This document shows positions 7,296 to 16,553 of a DNA stretch of 64,000 nt, one piece after another. The position numbers and the translations under genes were made by a program. The DNA comes from Candidatus Dadabacteria bacterium. GTDB lineage: Bacteria; Desulfobacterota_D; UBA1144; Nemesobacterales; Nemesobacteraceae. Where the stretch lies: positions 1 to 64,000 of the forward strand of contig JAJDUA010000040.1 in assembly GCA_022826905.1 (NCBI GenBank). Direction: 5' to 3'. How positions within the stretch are numbered: the stretch's first letter is position 1; every line of letters begins with the position of its first letter. Below the pieces are notes generated by a model. The model made no database searches. It was not told the DNA's origin and saw only the letters and a program-made list of their open reading frames with translations.

Positions 7296-9182
7296 TCAAC
7301 TTAAATTCTCGCGCATATGCTCGCTCACGTCATGCCACCTGCCGTAAAGAGCAGAGAGTTTCACCTCAAGTTCACCGAGCTGCCTTGTTTTTTCTTCCCA
7401 ATCAGTGCCTTGGGAGGAAGTCTCGGGATTCGCAAGAAACCTTTCCACCTCCTCTTTTTCAGCCTCGCATTCCAATATCCTGCTCTCGAGATCCAAAAGG
7501 GCGTTTTCCATCTGTTTTTTCGAAAGAAGCATCCAGTTCTCCATGTTCTCTATGCCCTTTTCGCGAAGTTCCCTGTAAAGCCTGTTGCGCTGCTCTGCCT
7601 CTAGGGCTTTTACGGTTTTTTTCTTAGGTTTCTCGTTTTGCATCTCGACGGGCATCTGCTGCTCATCTGAGTCACGGGCTTTTTTCTCGAGAAATTCCGA
7701 GTAATTGCCTATAAAGGTCTCTACCCCTCCCCCTTCCACGGACCATATCCTGTTTACTAGGCTGTCAATGAAATACCTGTCGTGGCTTATCAGCAGAAAA
7801 GTACCGGAATACTCCGCGAGGGCACGGCCAAGCACCTCCCTTGAGGCCATGTCAAGGTGGTTTGTAGGCTCGTCGAGAACCAGGAAATTGGAACGGGAAA
7901 CCAGAATCTTTAGAAGCGAGAGGCGGCTTTTCTCGCCACCCGAGAGAACCGAGACCTTCTTGGTTATATCGGAAGCACCGAAAAGAAATGAGCCCAGGAG
8001 CGTTCTTGCCTCGGTCTGGGAAAAAAGAGGATAAGCCCCGATGAACTCTTCGTAAACCGTGTTCCGCGGATTAAGCATCTCGTCCTGGTTCTGTGCGTAG
8101 TAGCCTAGAGTTACGTTGTGGCCGAGGCGACTTTGGCCGGAGAAACTCTCCACACCGGCAATCATTTTGCAGAGAGTGGTCTTCCCCTCACCGTTTTTCC
8201 CGGTAACAGCTATCCTGTCCCCTCTTTCAACGCGAAGCGCGGGGGAGTTTCGAAAAACTACATTTCCCGCCCCGCCGGGGGTTTCATACTCCTTTGAGAA
8301 ATCGCTTATCTCATACACCACGCGTCCCGCACGCTCGGGGGCGGGAAAATCAAACTCAAGGGTTCTTCGGGTCTCCGGGGACGGGGTTTCGGGCTCCATT
8401 TTCTCAAGCATTTTTATCCTGCTCTGCACCTGCCTTGCCTTTGAAGCCTTGTACCTGAAGCGTTCTATGAAACGGCGCTGCGCCCGGAGCTTTCTCTCCT
8501 GGTTTTTAGCAGTCGCCTCGGCGACCGCGGCAATTTGCTCTTTTCTCTCAAGGTAGGAGGAATAATCGCCCCGAAACTCCCTTATCACCCCGCCTTCAAG
8601 CTCCGCTATCGTGTCAACCATGCGGTCAAGGAGGTATTTGTCGTGAGATACCAAGACCACGGTTCCGCGGTAGTTTCCAAGGTACCCCTCAAGCCACTCT
8701 ATGCTTTTTATGTCAAGATGGTTGGTCGGCTCGTCGAGGAGAAGAACCTGAGGTTCCAGAAGAAGTATTCTCGCAAGCTCAACCCGCATTTTCCAGCCGC
8801 CCGAAAGAGAAGAGACCTTATGGGAGAGCTGTTCCCCCGTAAAACCCAGTCCGAAAAGGATTTTCTCGGCTTCGTGGACGGGTTTTTCTGAACCGTCCTC
8901 GCCTTCGCCGCGATCGCCCGCGCGGGCCGCCGAGAGCACCGTAAGATCACCCGTTTCCAGGTCCATTATCTGCGGCAGATAGCCCACGGTCAGCGCGGAG
9001 GGGACGGAAGCCTGTCCCTTTTCCGGTTCCATGAGTCCCATCACGATCTCAAGCAGAGTGGTTTTACCCGAGCCGTTCGGACCTACAAGACCGTATTTTC
9101 TTCCCTTTTTTATACTCCACTCAAGGCTCCGGAAAAGCTCCTTACCAACGAAGGAATGACATATGCCTGACAGACTGATCAT
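7296..9182 (-). CDS. ABC-F family ATPase (Uup/YheS-like, ribosome-associated)
   Basis: The 628-residue protein has two ABC ATPase domains and no membrane span. The first has Walker A GPNGSGKTT near residue 34 and the LSGGWKMRVELAR signature near 125. The second has Walker A GKNGEGKTT near 328 and LSGGEKSRLSLLK near 428. Between them lies the charged ABC-F linker with the RRFIERFRYKASKARQVQSR stretch typical of the P-site-tRNA-interacting motif. The C-terminal 130 residues are a Lys/Glu-rich coiled coil like that of Uup. ABC-F proteins act on ribosomes to relieve stalling or give antibiotic resistance; which role applies here cannot be told. Confidence 0.9.
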   Translation of the reverse strand: MISLSGICHSFVGKELFRSLEWSIKKGRKYGLVGPNGSGKTTLLEIVMGLMEPEKGQASVPSALTVGYLPQIMDLETGDLTVLSAARAGDRGEGEDGSEKPVHEAEKILFGLGFTGEQLSHKVSSLSGGWKMRVELARILLLEPQVLLLDEPTNHLDIKSIEWLEGYLGNYRGTVVLVSHDKYLLDRMVDTIAELEGGVIREFRGDYSSYLERKEQIAAVAEATAKNQERKLRAQRRFIERFRYKASKARQVQSRIKMLEKMEPETPSPETRRTLEFDFPAPERAGRVVYEISDFSKEYETPGGAGNVVFRNSPALRVERGDRIAVTGKNGEGKTTLCKMIAGVESFSGQSRLGHNVTLGYYAQNQDEMLNPRNTVYEEFIGAYPLFSQTEARTLLGSFLFGASDITKKVSVLSGGEKSRLSLLKILVSRSNFLVLDEPTNHLDMASREVLGRALAEYSGTFLLISHDRYFIDSLVNRIWSVEGGGVETFIGNYSEFLEKKARDSDEQQMPVEMQNEKPKKKTVKALEAEQRNRLYRELREKGIENMENWMLLSKKQMENALLDLESRILECEAEKEEVERFLANPETSSQGTDWEEKTRQLGELEVKLSALYGRWHDVSEHMRENLS

Positions 9183-9183
9183 C

Positions 9184-9309
9184 TCAACAGAAATAAAACA
9201 AACCCAACGCTATTTTCAGTGATACCGGTCTTGTCCCCCGGTTGCGAGTATGGAAAAAACCTAAACCGGAATGCAGCAATGTAATTGCGGATATGTCAGC
9301 AAAGATCAT
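9184..9309 (-). pseudogene. Possible remnant of a PIN-domain (VapC-type) toxin
   Basis: The minus strand has an ATG at 9309 that overlaps the stop of the Phd-type antitoxin in a TAATG junction, exactly where the toxin gene should begin. The short frame opens MIFADISAITLLHSG, close to the usual VapC start M-I-x-x-D-T-S-A-I/L. It then turns into unlike sequence and stops after 41 residues, just before the ABC-F start codon. The first catalytic Asp (residue 5) would be kept and all later ones lost. This reads as a toxin gene cut down by deletion; a chance match remains possible because only about nine residues carry the signal. Confidence 0.45.
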
Positions 9310-9566
9310 TAAGGTAATCCGGTATCATCATCGTATAGGAAGTTATCGGCTTCTGCCGCAGAAACGCCGCTTAAACGCTTGGTCTTGGACCTTGCTGCTA
9401 TCCTCTGAATTGCGGACAGTTTTTCGGCAGGGCTCTTTTTGGCAGCAAAGGGTCTTATTTCAGCCACGGGCCTGCCGTGCTTCGTAAGGATTACCTGTTC
9501 GCCCGCCAAGGCCGCATTTACCAGAGCGGATAATTTCGCCTTCGCTTCACTAATAGATATTTTCAT
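9309..9566 (-). CDS. Antitoxin of the Phd/YefM family
   Basis: The 85-residue protein opens MKISISEAKAKLSALVNAAL, then EQVILTKHGRPVAEIRPF, the complete Phd/YefM fold. A disordered C-terminal tail of about 40 residues would wrap the toxin. A GAGGGGGA ribosome site lies just upstream. The N-terminal half of such proteins binds operator palindromes and the tail neutralises the toxin. Its expected partner is reduced to a fragment (9184-9309), so this antitoxin appears to be an orphan. It could still silence related toxins elsewhere or repress its own promoter. Confidence 0.85.
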   Translation of the reverse strand: MKISISEAKAKLSALVNAALAGEQVILTKHGRPVAEIRPFAAKKSPAEKLSAIQRIAARSKTKRLSGVSAAEADNFLYDDDTGLP

Positions 9567-9586
9567 TATGTCCCCCTCTCATACAG

Positions 9587-9600
9587 GCTATCATTATAGC
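9587..9600 (-). promoter_or_regulatory. Palindromic operator over the antitoxin -10 element
   Basis: On the minus strand the sequence GCTATAATGATAGC is a 5-4-5 inverted repeat. It contains TATAAT (9593-9598), a perfect -10 hexamer 20 to 30 bases before the antitoxin start. Phd/YefM proteins repress by binding short palindromes at their own promoters, so this is a fitting operator. No good -35 element was found at the right spacing. Confidence 0.5.
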
Positions 9601-9755
9601 TCATAACGGCTGAAATCAGATACTACAACAGTTAAATGCGTGTTCCAGATCACAGGCAATCACACGGTATGACAACAACAAGTCCATGAGGTAGTTTTCT
9701 AACCGGAGGCCACTGTTTAGAAGCATACTGAGGTTTCACTTGCCGGTTGCAAACC

Positions 9756-10949
9756 ATGAAAGCACGAAAAGAACTATCCAGAAAACAAACTTCATTCCAG
9801 ATATGCCATTCCATAACCGAGGTCGAAAAAAAAGAATACGACTCCATCCAGCCCGATAACAACCCCTTTTTCGAGTTTGATTTTCTCTTCGCTCTCGAGA
9901 AATCCGGATGCGTAGGTCCCGGCACCGGATGGGAACCGCGCCATCTTCTGCTGCGCGAAGGGAAAAAGCTCATCGGGGCGGTTACGTTCTATCTGAAAAC
10001 CGATTCCTACGGCGAGTACATATTCGACTGGCAGTGGGCGAGGGCCTATCAGGACGCGGGGCTGAAATACTACCCCAAGGTGGTCGCAGGGGTGCCGTTT
10101 ACCCCGACAACCGGTCCGAGAATAATCGTTCGCAAAGACTATGATTACGAAACGTGCGCGCAGGAACTTGCAAAGAAACTGGTTGAGATATGTTCCCTTA
10201 AGAGCCTCTCTTCAATACATTTTCTATTCGTAACAAAAGAGGAACAGGAACTGCTTTCCGGCTGCGGATTTCTCTCAAGACTCACCCACCAGTACCACTG
10301 GCATAACTCGGGCTACCTCTGTTTCGATGACTTTCTCGGAGATCTCCGCTCGGGGAGAAGAAAACAGATAAAGAAGGAAAAACGCCGCCTCAGCGATCTG
10401 GGCGTTGAGGTCTCGGTCCTCGAGAAAGAACAGATACGACGCGAGCACATAGATTTCATCTGGGAATTCTATGTGAATACTAATTCAAGAAAATGGGGGA
10501 ACGCCTACCTTAACAGGGAGTTTTTCGACCTAGTGTTCGAGACGTACAGGGAAAAAACCGTGCTTGTGATCGCGCGAATAGATGGCCGTCCTATCGGCGG
10601 CACAATCAACTTCAGAAAAGGCGACAAGCTCTACGGCAGGTACTGGGGATGCAATGTCGAGGTGCCGTACCTTCATTTTGAGTGCTGTTACTACAGACCC
10701 ATAGAGTTTGCCATAGACAACGGAATAAATGTCTTCGAGGCCGGCGCGCAGGGAGAGCACAAGTTCCTCCGCGGTTTTGAAGCAGTACCGGTTTACAGTT
10801 CCCACCTGTTTTTCAATCCCGGGGCGCAAAACTCCATAGACAACTTCCTTCGGGGGGAAAGACCCTACATGCGCTCGCTTATCTCAGAGTACAACAGACA
10901 CTCCCCGCTTAAGCGGGCCCGCGGTGGCAAACCGGAAAAAATCATATAA
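9756..10949 (+). CDS. COG3146-type GNAT-fold acyltransferase (peptidogalycan biosynthesis/FemAB-like)
   Basis: This protein of about 397 residues matches the family once named DUF482 or COG3146. Typical stretches are NPFFEFDFLFALEKSGCVG, then GWEPRHLLLREGKKLIGAV, then the aromatic-rich EYIFDWQWARAYQ and GVPFTPTTGPRI. A late GNAT-like segment follows: GGTINFRKGDKLYGRYWGCN and HFECCYYRPIEFAI, then EAGAQGEHKFLRGF. Family members are predicted acyl- or aminoacyl-transferases of the FemAB/GNAT type; no substrate is established. I chose ATG 9756 over the in-frame TTG at 9747. There is no obvious Shine-Dalgarno site. clpS follows 10 bp after its stop. Confidence 0.82.
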   Translation: MKARKELSRKQTSFQICHSITEVEKKEYDSIQPDNNPFFEFDFLFALEKSGCVGPGTGWEPRHLLLREGKKLIGAVTFYLKTDSYGEYIFDWQWARAYQDAGLKYYPKVVAGVPFTPTTGPRIIVRKDYDYETCAQELAKKLVEICSLKSLSSIHFLFVTKEEQELLSGCGFLSRLTHQYHWHNSGYLCFDDFLGDLRSGRRKQIKKEKRRLSDLGVEVSVLEKEQIRREHIDFIWEFYVNTNSRKWGNAYLNREFFDLVFETYREKTVLVIARIDGRPIGGTINFRKGDKLYGRYWGCNVEVPYLHFECCYYRPIEFAIDNGINVFEAGAQGEHKFLRGFEAVPVYSSHLFFNPGAQNSIDNFLRGERPYMRSLISEYNRHSPLKRARGGKPEKII

Positions 10950-10959
10950 AATATTTTTC

Positions 10960-11295
10960 ATGTCTGAGCGCGAGAATCCGACCCATACTAAGGATCCCCA
11001 GCAGGTCGTCAGGGAGGATATCCGGGTAAAAAGGCCGGATATGTATATGATAGTCCTGCTGAACGACGACTACACCCCGAGGGATTTCGTAGTCTGGGTT
11101 CTCATGAAGGTGTTCTTCAAAAATGAAAACGACAGCAGAAACATAATGCTTGAAGCTCACACCAAGGGAAAAAGCGTCGTCGACTGCTATACCTACGACA
11201 TAGCTACCACGAAGATAAAACAGGTAAAAGACCTGGCGGAGAAATACGAGCATCCGCTGAAATGCATACTTGAAGTTCAAAAGGCGGGGAGTTGA
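10960..11295 (+). CDS. clpS: ATP-dependent Clp protease adaptor ClpS
   Basis: The 111-residue protein has a charged, flexible N-terminal tail of about 30 residues and then the ClpS core. The core reads MYMIVLLNDDYTPRDFVVWV, IMLEAHTKGKSVV and IATTKIKQV. The Asn-Asp-Asp of the core and the His of EAHTKG correspond to the residues that hold the N-terminal residue of N-degron substrates. ClpS delivers such substrates to ClpA. ATG 10960 is preferred because the longer frame from 10924 overlaps the previous gene. clpA begins one base after its stop, so the two are translated together. Confidence 0.95.
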   Translation: MSERENPTHTKDPQQVVREDIRVKRPDMYMIVLLNDDYTPRDFVVWVLMKVFFKNENDSRNIMLEAHTKGKSVVDCYTYDIATTKIKQVKDLAEKYEHPLKCILEVQKAGS

Positions 11296-11296
11296 C

Positions 11297-13552
11297 ATGG
11301 TAGCATCAGAAGAACTCGAAAAAACCCTTTACCGGGCCTACCAGCAGGCAAAAGACCGCAAGCACGAGTTCATCACCCCGGAGCATATACTCCTTGAACT
11401 CACAAGGGACAAAGTCGCCGCGGAAGTGCTGATAGAATGTGATGTCGACACCGGGCTTCTCGCAAATGATCTTGAGGAGCATCTCACCAAGAACGTATCC
11501 TCCATCGACTCTCCTCATCTTCCCGAACCGACCTACTCCGAGGGAAGCAAGTACATCTTCAGGGTGGCTTCAATGCATGCCGAAAGCGCGGAAAGAAAAG
11601 AAATAACGGGGGCTAACATACTGGTTGCCATGTTCAGGGTCCCCGAATCACACGCCGTATACTTCCTCAATCGCCAGGGACTTACCCGCTTTGCCGTTAT
11701 AAAGCATATATCCCATGGAAAAGGCGAGGGAGCCGAGGAACATGAGGAAAAACCCGCAACCACCAAGGAGCAGCAGAAGGAAACAAAAAAGGCCGAGACC
11801 AAAAACCCACTTCAGCTTTACTGCACGGACCTCATGGAAAAAGCCCAGAACGGAAGCATCGATCCCCTCATAGGAAGAGAAAAAGAGGTCCAGAGGATAA
11901 TCCACATTCTCGGCAAGAGAAAGAAAAACAATCCCGTGCTCGTCGGGGACGCGGGGGTGGGAAAAACGGCGATCGTTGAAGGAGTGGCTCACCGCGTGGT
12001 TTCAGGAGAAGTTCCCGAAGCGATGAAAAACCTCAAGATACACCTTCTGAACATCGGGACCCTTACTGCCGGAACCAAATACAGGGGAGACTTTGAGGAA
12101 AGACTGAACGCAGTCATAGACGAAACCAAGAAGGATCCGGACAACGTGCTTTTCATAGACGAGATCCACACGGTCATAGGAGCCGGAGCGGTCTCCGGCG
12201 GAAGCCTTGACGCATCCAACATGCTAAAGCCCGCCCTTGCCGGAGGAGACATAAAATGCATAGGAACGACAACGATTAAGGAATACAGGATCATCTTCGA
12301 GAAGGACCACGCGCTCTCAAGAAGATTCCAGAGAATAACCGTGGATGAGCCGTCGGTTGAGGACTGCGGAAAAATCCTGTTCGGACTTAAGCGCCATTAC
12401 GAAAAGTACCACAACGTCAAATACTCCCGGGGAGCGATAAGGGCGTGCATAGAGCTCTCAGACAAGTACATAATGGACAGAAAGCTTCCGGACAAGGCGA
12501 TTGACATCATGGACGAGGCAGGAGCCGCGGTGAAGCTCCGCAACCCCGATCCCGAGATAACCAGACAGGTAAAAGTGTCCGACATGGAAAAGCTGGTGGC
12601 GAAGGTCGCGAAAATACCAACCAAATCGGTAAAAGTCGAGGACCGAAACCTGCTCCACGACCTCGGAGACAACCTCAAGCAATTCATCTACGCCCAGGAC
12701 GAAGCCATAGACAAGCTGGTAAACGCCATACAGATGTCGCGCGCCGGCATAAGCGAACCGGAAAAGCCCGTGGGCTCCTTCATGTTTTCGGGACCGACCG
12801 GGGTCGGCAAGACGGAACTCGCGAAAAAGCTCGCAGAGCTTCTGGGAGTCGAATTCGTACGCTTCGACATGAGCGAATACATGGAAAAACACACCGTTTC
12901 CCGTCTCATAGGCTCGCCGCCGGGATACGTAGGCTATGAGACGGGAGGGCAGCTCACCGAGGCCATATACAAATCTCCCCACTGCGTCCTTCTGCTCGAT
13001 GAAATCGAAAAGGCGCACGAGGACATATACAACATCCTGCTTCAGGTAATGGATCACGCGACGCTTACGGATTCAAACGGGAGAAAGGTGGATTTCCGCC
13101 AGGTAATTCTGATTCTGACAACTAACACCGGCTCGAGGGAAAGCATGAACAGAAACGTCGGGTTTGCGAAAAAAGAGTTTGAAGACAAAAGCCCGGAAGC
13201 CATAGACAGGTACTTCTCTCCGGAATTCAGAAACAGGATGAATGAAATCATCAGGTTTAACCCTCTTGATATAAAAATAGTGGAGAGAATAGTTGACAAG
13301 ATGATCGGAGAGCTTCAGCAGAGGCTCGTCCCGAAAAAAGTAACGATCAGTCTTACGCCGGAAGCGAGGCTTTTTCTCGCGCGCAAGGGCTACGATCCCC
13401 AGCTCGGCGCAAGACCGGTGCAGAGAGTAATAAACTCCGAGGTGGCGGAAAAACTTTCAAAGGAAATCCTCTTTGGTGAACTCTCAGGCGGCGGAAAGGC
13501 GATTTTATCCCTTGAAGATGAACAGATAGTCCTTCGGGCGGAAGCAGACTGA
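11297..13552 (+). CDS. clpA: ATP-dependent Clp protease ATP-binding subunit ClpA
   Basis: The protein is about 751 residues, the usual ClpA size. The Clp N-domain repeats occupy residues 1-140 (FITPEHILLELTRD). A Lys/Glu linker follows, then AAA domain 1 with Walker A GDAGVGKTA near residue 218 and VLFIDEIHTVIGAG. AAA domain 2 has Walker A GPTGVGKTE near 499 and the LIGSPPGYVGYE pore loop, then LLLDEIEKAH. ClpA unfolds substrates for ClpP and takes N-degron cargo from ClpS. The start at 11297 has GGGGAG just upstream; a longer frame from 11270 would overlap clpS. No ClpP gene lies in the window. Confidence 0.96.
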   Translation: MVASEELEKTLYRAYQQAKDRKHEFITPEHILLELTRDKVAAEVLIECDVDTGLLANDLEEHLTKNVSSIDSPHLPEPTYSEGSKYIFRVASMHAESAERKEITGANILVAMFRVPESHAVYFLNRQGLTRFAVIKHISHGKGEGAEEHEEKPATTKEQQKETKKAETKNPLQLYCTDLMEKAQNGSIDPLIGREKEVQRIIHILGKRKKNNPVLVGDAGVGKTAIVEGVAHRVVSGEVPEAMKNLKIHLLNIGTLTAGTKYRGDFEERLNAVIDETKKDPDNVLFIDEIHTVIGAGAVSGGSLDASNMLKPALAGGDIKCIGTTTIKEYRIIFEKDHALSRRFQRITVDEPSVEDCGKILFGLKRHYEKYHNVKYSRGAIRACIELSDKYIMDRKLPDKAIDIMDEAGAAVKLRNPDPEITRQVKVSDMEKLVAKVAKIPTKSVKVEDRNLLHDLGDNLKQFIYAQDEAIDKLVNAIQMSRAGISEPEKPVGSFMFSGPTGVGKTELAKKLAELLGVEFVRFDMSEYMEKHTVSRLIGSPPGYVGYETGGQLTEAIYKSPHCVLLLDEIEKAHEDIYNILLQVMDHATLTDSNGRKVDFRQVILILTTNTGSRESMNRNVGFAKKEFEDKSPEAIDRYFSPEFRNRMNEIIRFNPLDIKIVERIVDKMIGELQQRLVPKKVTISLTPEARLFLARKGYDPQLGARPVQRVINSEVAEKLSKEILFGELSGGGKAILSLEDEQIVLRAEAD

Positions 13553-13598
13553 ACTTCTCCCGGAGCGTACCCCGCGGCGGCGCGCGGCAAGAAAACCC

Positions 13599-14621
13599 AT
13601 GATCTCCATACGTGAAACTGCCAACAAAATGGTCCAGTACGTGCTTCCCGAACACTCGAACAACCACGGGACCCTGCACGGCGGAATACTTATGGACTGG
13701 ATTATGCTCACGGGCAGCATCACGTCTTTTAAGTTCACAAACGGGCCCGCGGTCCTCGGAGCCACAGACAGCATAGATTTTCTTAACCCCGTAAAGATCG
13801 GGGAGATAGTAGTCCTTGAAAGCTGGGTTGAGTACGCGGGAACCTCGTCCATTGAAGTTGCGGTACGCGTGCACTCAGAAGATGGGGAGACCGATGAGAA
13901 AAAGCTTATAACCCTCTCCTATATGGCCTTTGTCGCCGTGGACGAAAACGTAAAGCCTAGAAAGATAGAAACAAGCCTAAGCGCGTCCAGCACGGTTGAA
14001 CGGGAACTCATAGACCGGGCAGAGGAAAGGAAGGCGCAAAGGCTACCGGAAATAAAAAAAAGGCAAAGAAACGTCTCCAACGTAGCGGATGAGACAGAAA
14101 ATTCGAGGCTTACTTTCAATACCACCAAGATGGTACTCCCAGAAGACGCCTTCTACGGAAAATTCATGTCCGTAGGAAAGCTCATGAAATACATCGACGA
14201 GAGCGCCGCCATTTTGGCGAAAAGGTTTTCCAAGGGTGTTCTGGTCACGGGGTCCCTTGACGATCTTTTTTTCTATTCCCCGCTTGATGTCGGGAATCTG
14301 ATCGAATTCAAGGCGGGCATCACCCATGTGGGAACAAGGTCTCTTGAGCTGGCGATCAAGGTTGATTCGTATGATACCAAGAGCGGAGAGTCCTCCCACG
14401 CGTGTACGGCGTTTCTCACCTACGTAAAAGTCGACGAAGCCGGAAACCCCGTCCCGGTCCCCGAGTTCACTCCTGAAACTCCCTACGAAATCCGTCTCTG
14501 GAAAGAAGCGGAAAAAAGAAAGGTAAAGAGAAGAGCAAGGGTAGAGAGAGCCAAGAGTCTTGCCGATGACTACCTGAACGAATACAAAAAAGTAACCTCA
14601 AGATCAAACAAAAAGAGTTGA
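13599..14621 (+). CDS. Acyl-CoA thioesterase with two hotdog domains
   Basis: The protein of 340 residues holds two tandem hotdog folds of the YciA/ACOT type. The first has HSNNHGTLHGGILMDWIMLTG near residues 19-39 and then ATDSIDFLNPVKIGE. The second starts near 175 with a weaker version (YGKFMSVGKLMKYIDESAAI) and LDDLFFYSPLDVGNLIEF. In the first domain the Asn and His of NNHGTLHGG match the usual active-site region. The second lacks the HGG motif and is likely structural or regulatory. Double-hotdog enzymes hydrolyse acyl-CoA to free acid and CoA. The C-terminus is strongly basic (KRKVKRRARVERAKS). It follows clpA by 46 bp. Confidence 0.88.
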   Translation: MISIRETANKMVQYVLPEHSNNHGTLHGGILMDWIMLTGSITSFKFTNGPAVLGATDSIDFLNPVKIGEIVVLESWVEYAGTSSIEVAVRVHSEDGETDEKKLITLSYMAFVAVDENVKPRKIETSLSASSTVERELIDRAEERKAQRLPEIKKRQRNVSNVADETENSRLTFNTTKMVLPEDAFYGKFMSVGKLMKYIDESAAILAKRFSKGVLVTGSLDDLFFYSPLDVGNLIEFKAGITHVGTRSLELAIKVDSYDTKSGESSHACTAFLTYVKVDEAGNPVPVPEFTPETPYEIRLWKEAEKRKVKRRARVERAKSLADDYLNEYKKVTSRSNKKS

Positions 14622-14697
14622 TTGCACCTAAATGCAAAATCTATGCAGGTTCCTGAATCTCTCATGAAGTTGGTTAGACAACACTGCTATTTCTTCT

Positions 14698-14726
14698 TTG
14701 TTTAAGTAAGCTTACAATAGTACAAT
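14698..14726 (+). promoter_or_regulatory. Promoter of the DUF262 gene with a palindrome in the spacer
   Basis: TTGTTT at 14698-14703 and TACAAT at 14721-14726 are separated by an ideal 17 bp. The spacer holds a perfect 10-bp palindrome, GTAAGCTTAC, at 14706-14715. A repressor bound there would block the polymerase. The predicted start of transcription is about 18 bp before the ATG, and a GAGG site precedes it. Confidence 0.5.
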
Positions 14727-14750
14727 TATTAGCGCATAAAGAGGCTTGTG

Positions 14751-16460
14751 ATGGCAAAAACAAATGTGTTGAATACCCGTACAATCAACTATATGGAATT
14801 AATAGGTAACGGCAAATCATACAATGTACCACCATATCAACGCGACTATTCTTGGTCAGAAGAGCAGTGGGAAGATCTGTGGAATGATATCGTCGAACTG
14901 AGATCTAACGCACAAGACCACCACTACATGGGAGCCTTAGTAATCGAAGGAAAAACCGACCGTGAATTCTTGGTCATTGACGGTCAGCAGCGATTAGCAA
15001 CGTTGAGTCTGTTTGCGCTTGCTGTAATCAGCAAATTGAACACTATGGCCGATCAGGAAATTGATGCTGATGCCAACAAAGAACGTGCGCAACAGCTTCG
15101 CAATCGCTTCATCGGAGAAAAAGACCCTGCATCGCTTACCGAGAGTACCCGACTCCTGCTAAACGATACAGATAACGACTTCTATCAAGACTATCTGGTT
15201 CAGCTGAAGAAACCACATAACCCAAGAAAACTCCCAAAGTCGAATAGCCTGCTCTGGAAATGTTTTCTCTACTTTACAGAACGGCTTGACGAGTTGGAGG
15301 ATTTGGAAACCGATGGAGAAGCCGTGGCAGGTATCCTGTCCGAGACCGTAGCGCGGCAGTTGCTGTTCATTCTTATAACAGTAGATGACGAACTGAACGC
15401 GTATACAGTTTTTGAGACTCTCAATGCACGCGGTCTTGAGCTTACAACAACAGATCTGCTCAAGAATTATCTGTTCTCGTTGGTAAAAGTTCGCACCGAC
15501 CTGAAGGCTCTCCAGCGCCGATGGGCAAAGCTGATCGCAACCGTAGACCAGACACGGTTCGCAGAATTCCTGCGCTACCACATGCTCTGCAAGCAGCGTG
15601 AGGTTCGTAGCCAGCGCCTCTTCAAGCTAGTGCGAGACAAAACAAAGACGCAGGAAGATGTCTTTGCGCTTCTTGATGAACTGGAAAGCAGAGCAGAGTT
15701 GTTCGCGGCGGTCTCAGACCCGAATCATGGTTATTGGATGGAATTACCCGACGCAAGACCATATATACGTGAACTTAGCCTTTTCCGAGTACGTCAGATG
15801 GTACCGCTTGTGTTCGCTACGTGGGAATCTTTTTCAGAAGAGGATTTTGTAAGAGTGCTCAAGCTCTTAAGCGTCATTTCGTTTCGCTATAACGTGATCA
15901 GCAGCCTCAACACCAATGTGCTTGAACGCGTCTATCCGCATGCCGCAAGAGCAGTTATAGCTGGAGATGCAACATCTCCGGCAGATGTGTTTGAACTCAT
16001 AAAACCAATTTACGTAGAAGACGAAAAAATGCACCAGGACTTCTCTCTTCTTGTGATCAACCCCCGTGGTCAGAAGAAGAAACTGGCAAAATACATTCTC
16101 GCGCGACTTGAACAGGATGCTAGCGGACATTCTTGTGACTTTGAAACAGACCCTGGAACAGTTGAACATATCCTGCCGGAAAATCCGATGGAAATATGGG
16201 ATGAAACTTTCCCACCCGGTCTTCAGGAAACCTCAATGTATCGCCTCGGCAATCTAACTCTTCTTGAATCCTCGGCCAATAAAGAAATTAGAAATGCTGC
16301 GTATGATGAAAAAATTGACACGTATAAAAATAGCACATATGCATTAACCAAAGAGATTCCAGAAATTGCACCCGAGGAATGGACACCTGAGCTCGTGAAC
16401 AAACGCCAGCAGCAACTTGCGGCAAGGGCCACGCATTTGTGGAGATCAGATTTTACCTGA
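14751..16460 (+). CDS. DUF262/DUF1524 protein (GmrSD-like, probable DNA-targeting defence nuclease)
   Basis: The 569-residue protein begins with a DUF262 (ParB-like) domain. The motif YNVPPYQRDYSWSEEQWEDL is near residues 24-43 and LVIDGQQRLATLSLF near 80-94. The middle is helical. The C-terminal third carries DUF1524, an HNH-type nuclease region, with VEHILPENPME near residue 470 followed by YRLGNLTLLESSANKEI. This pairing is the layout of the single-chain GmrSD type IV restriction family, which cuts modified DNA in an NTP-dependent way, and of related standalone defence proteins. The gene is more AT-rich than its neighbours and has its own promoter, which suggests acquisition. No methylase or second subunit lies nearby. 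Confidence 0.85.
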   Translation: MAKTNVLNTRTINYMELIGNGKSYNVPPYQRDYSWSEEQWEDLWNDIVELRSNAQDHHYMGALVIEGKTDREFLVIDGQQRLATLSLFALAVISKLNTMADQEIDADANKERAQQLRNRFIGEKDPASLTESTRLLLNDTDNDFYQDYLVQLKKPHNPRKLPKSNSLLWKCFLYFTERLDELEDLETDGEAVAGILSETVARQLLFILITVDDELNAYTVFETLNARGLELTTTDLLKNYLFSLVKVRTDLKALQRRWAKLIATVDQTRFAEFLRYHMLCKQREVRSQRLFKLVRDKTKTQEDVFALLDELESRAELFAAVSDPNHGYWMELPDARPYIRELSLFRVRQMVPLVFATWESFSEEDFVRVLKLLSVISFRYNVISSLNTNVLERVYPHAARAVIAGDATSPADVFELIKPIYVEDEKMHQDFSLLVINPRGQKKKLAKYILARLEQDASGHSCDFETDPGTVEHILPENPMEIWDETFPPGLQETSMYRLGNLTLLESSANKEIRNAAYDEKIDTYKNSTYALTKEIPEIAPEEWTPELVNKRQQQLAARATHLWRSDFT

Positions 16461-16553
16461 AACCGTAGCCGGTTTAGACAGTCACTCGTTCTCCATTGAA
16501 ACGCGAATAATTTTTTCTTAAATCTCTCTATAAACATCTCCTGCACAATCAGA

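Noticed and set aside
12458-13057. Minus-strand open frame of 199 codons
   Set aside because: It is antisense to the second AAA domain of clpA.
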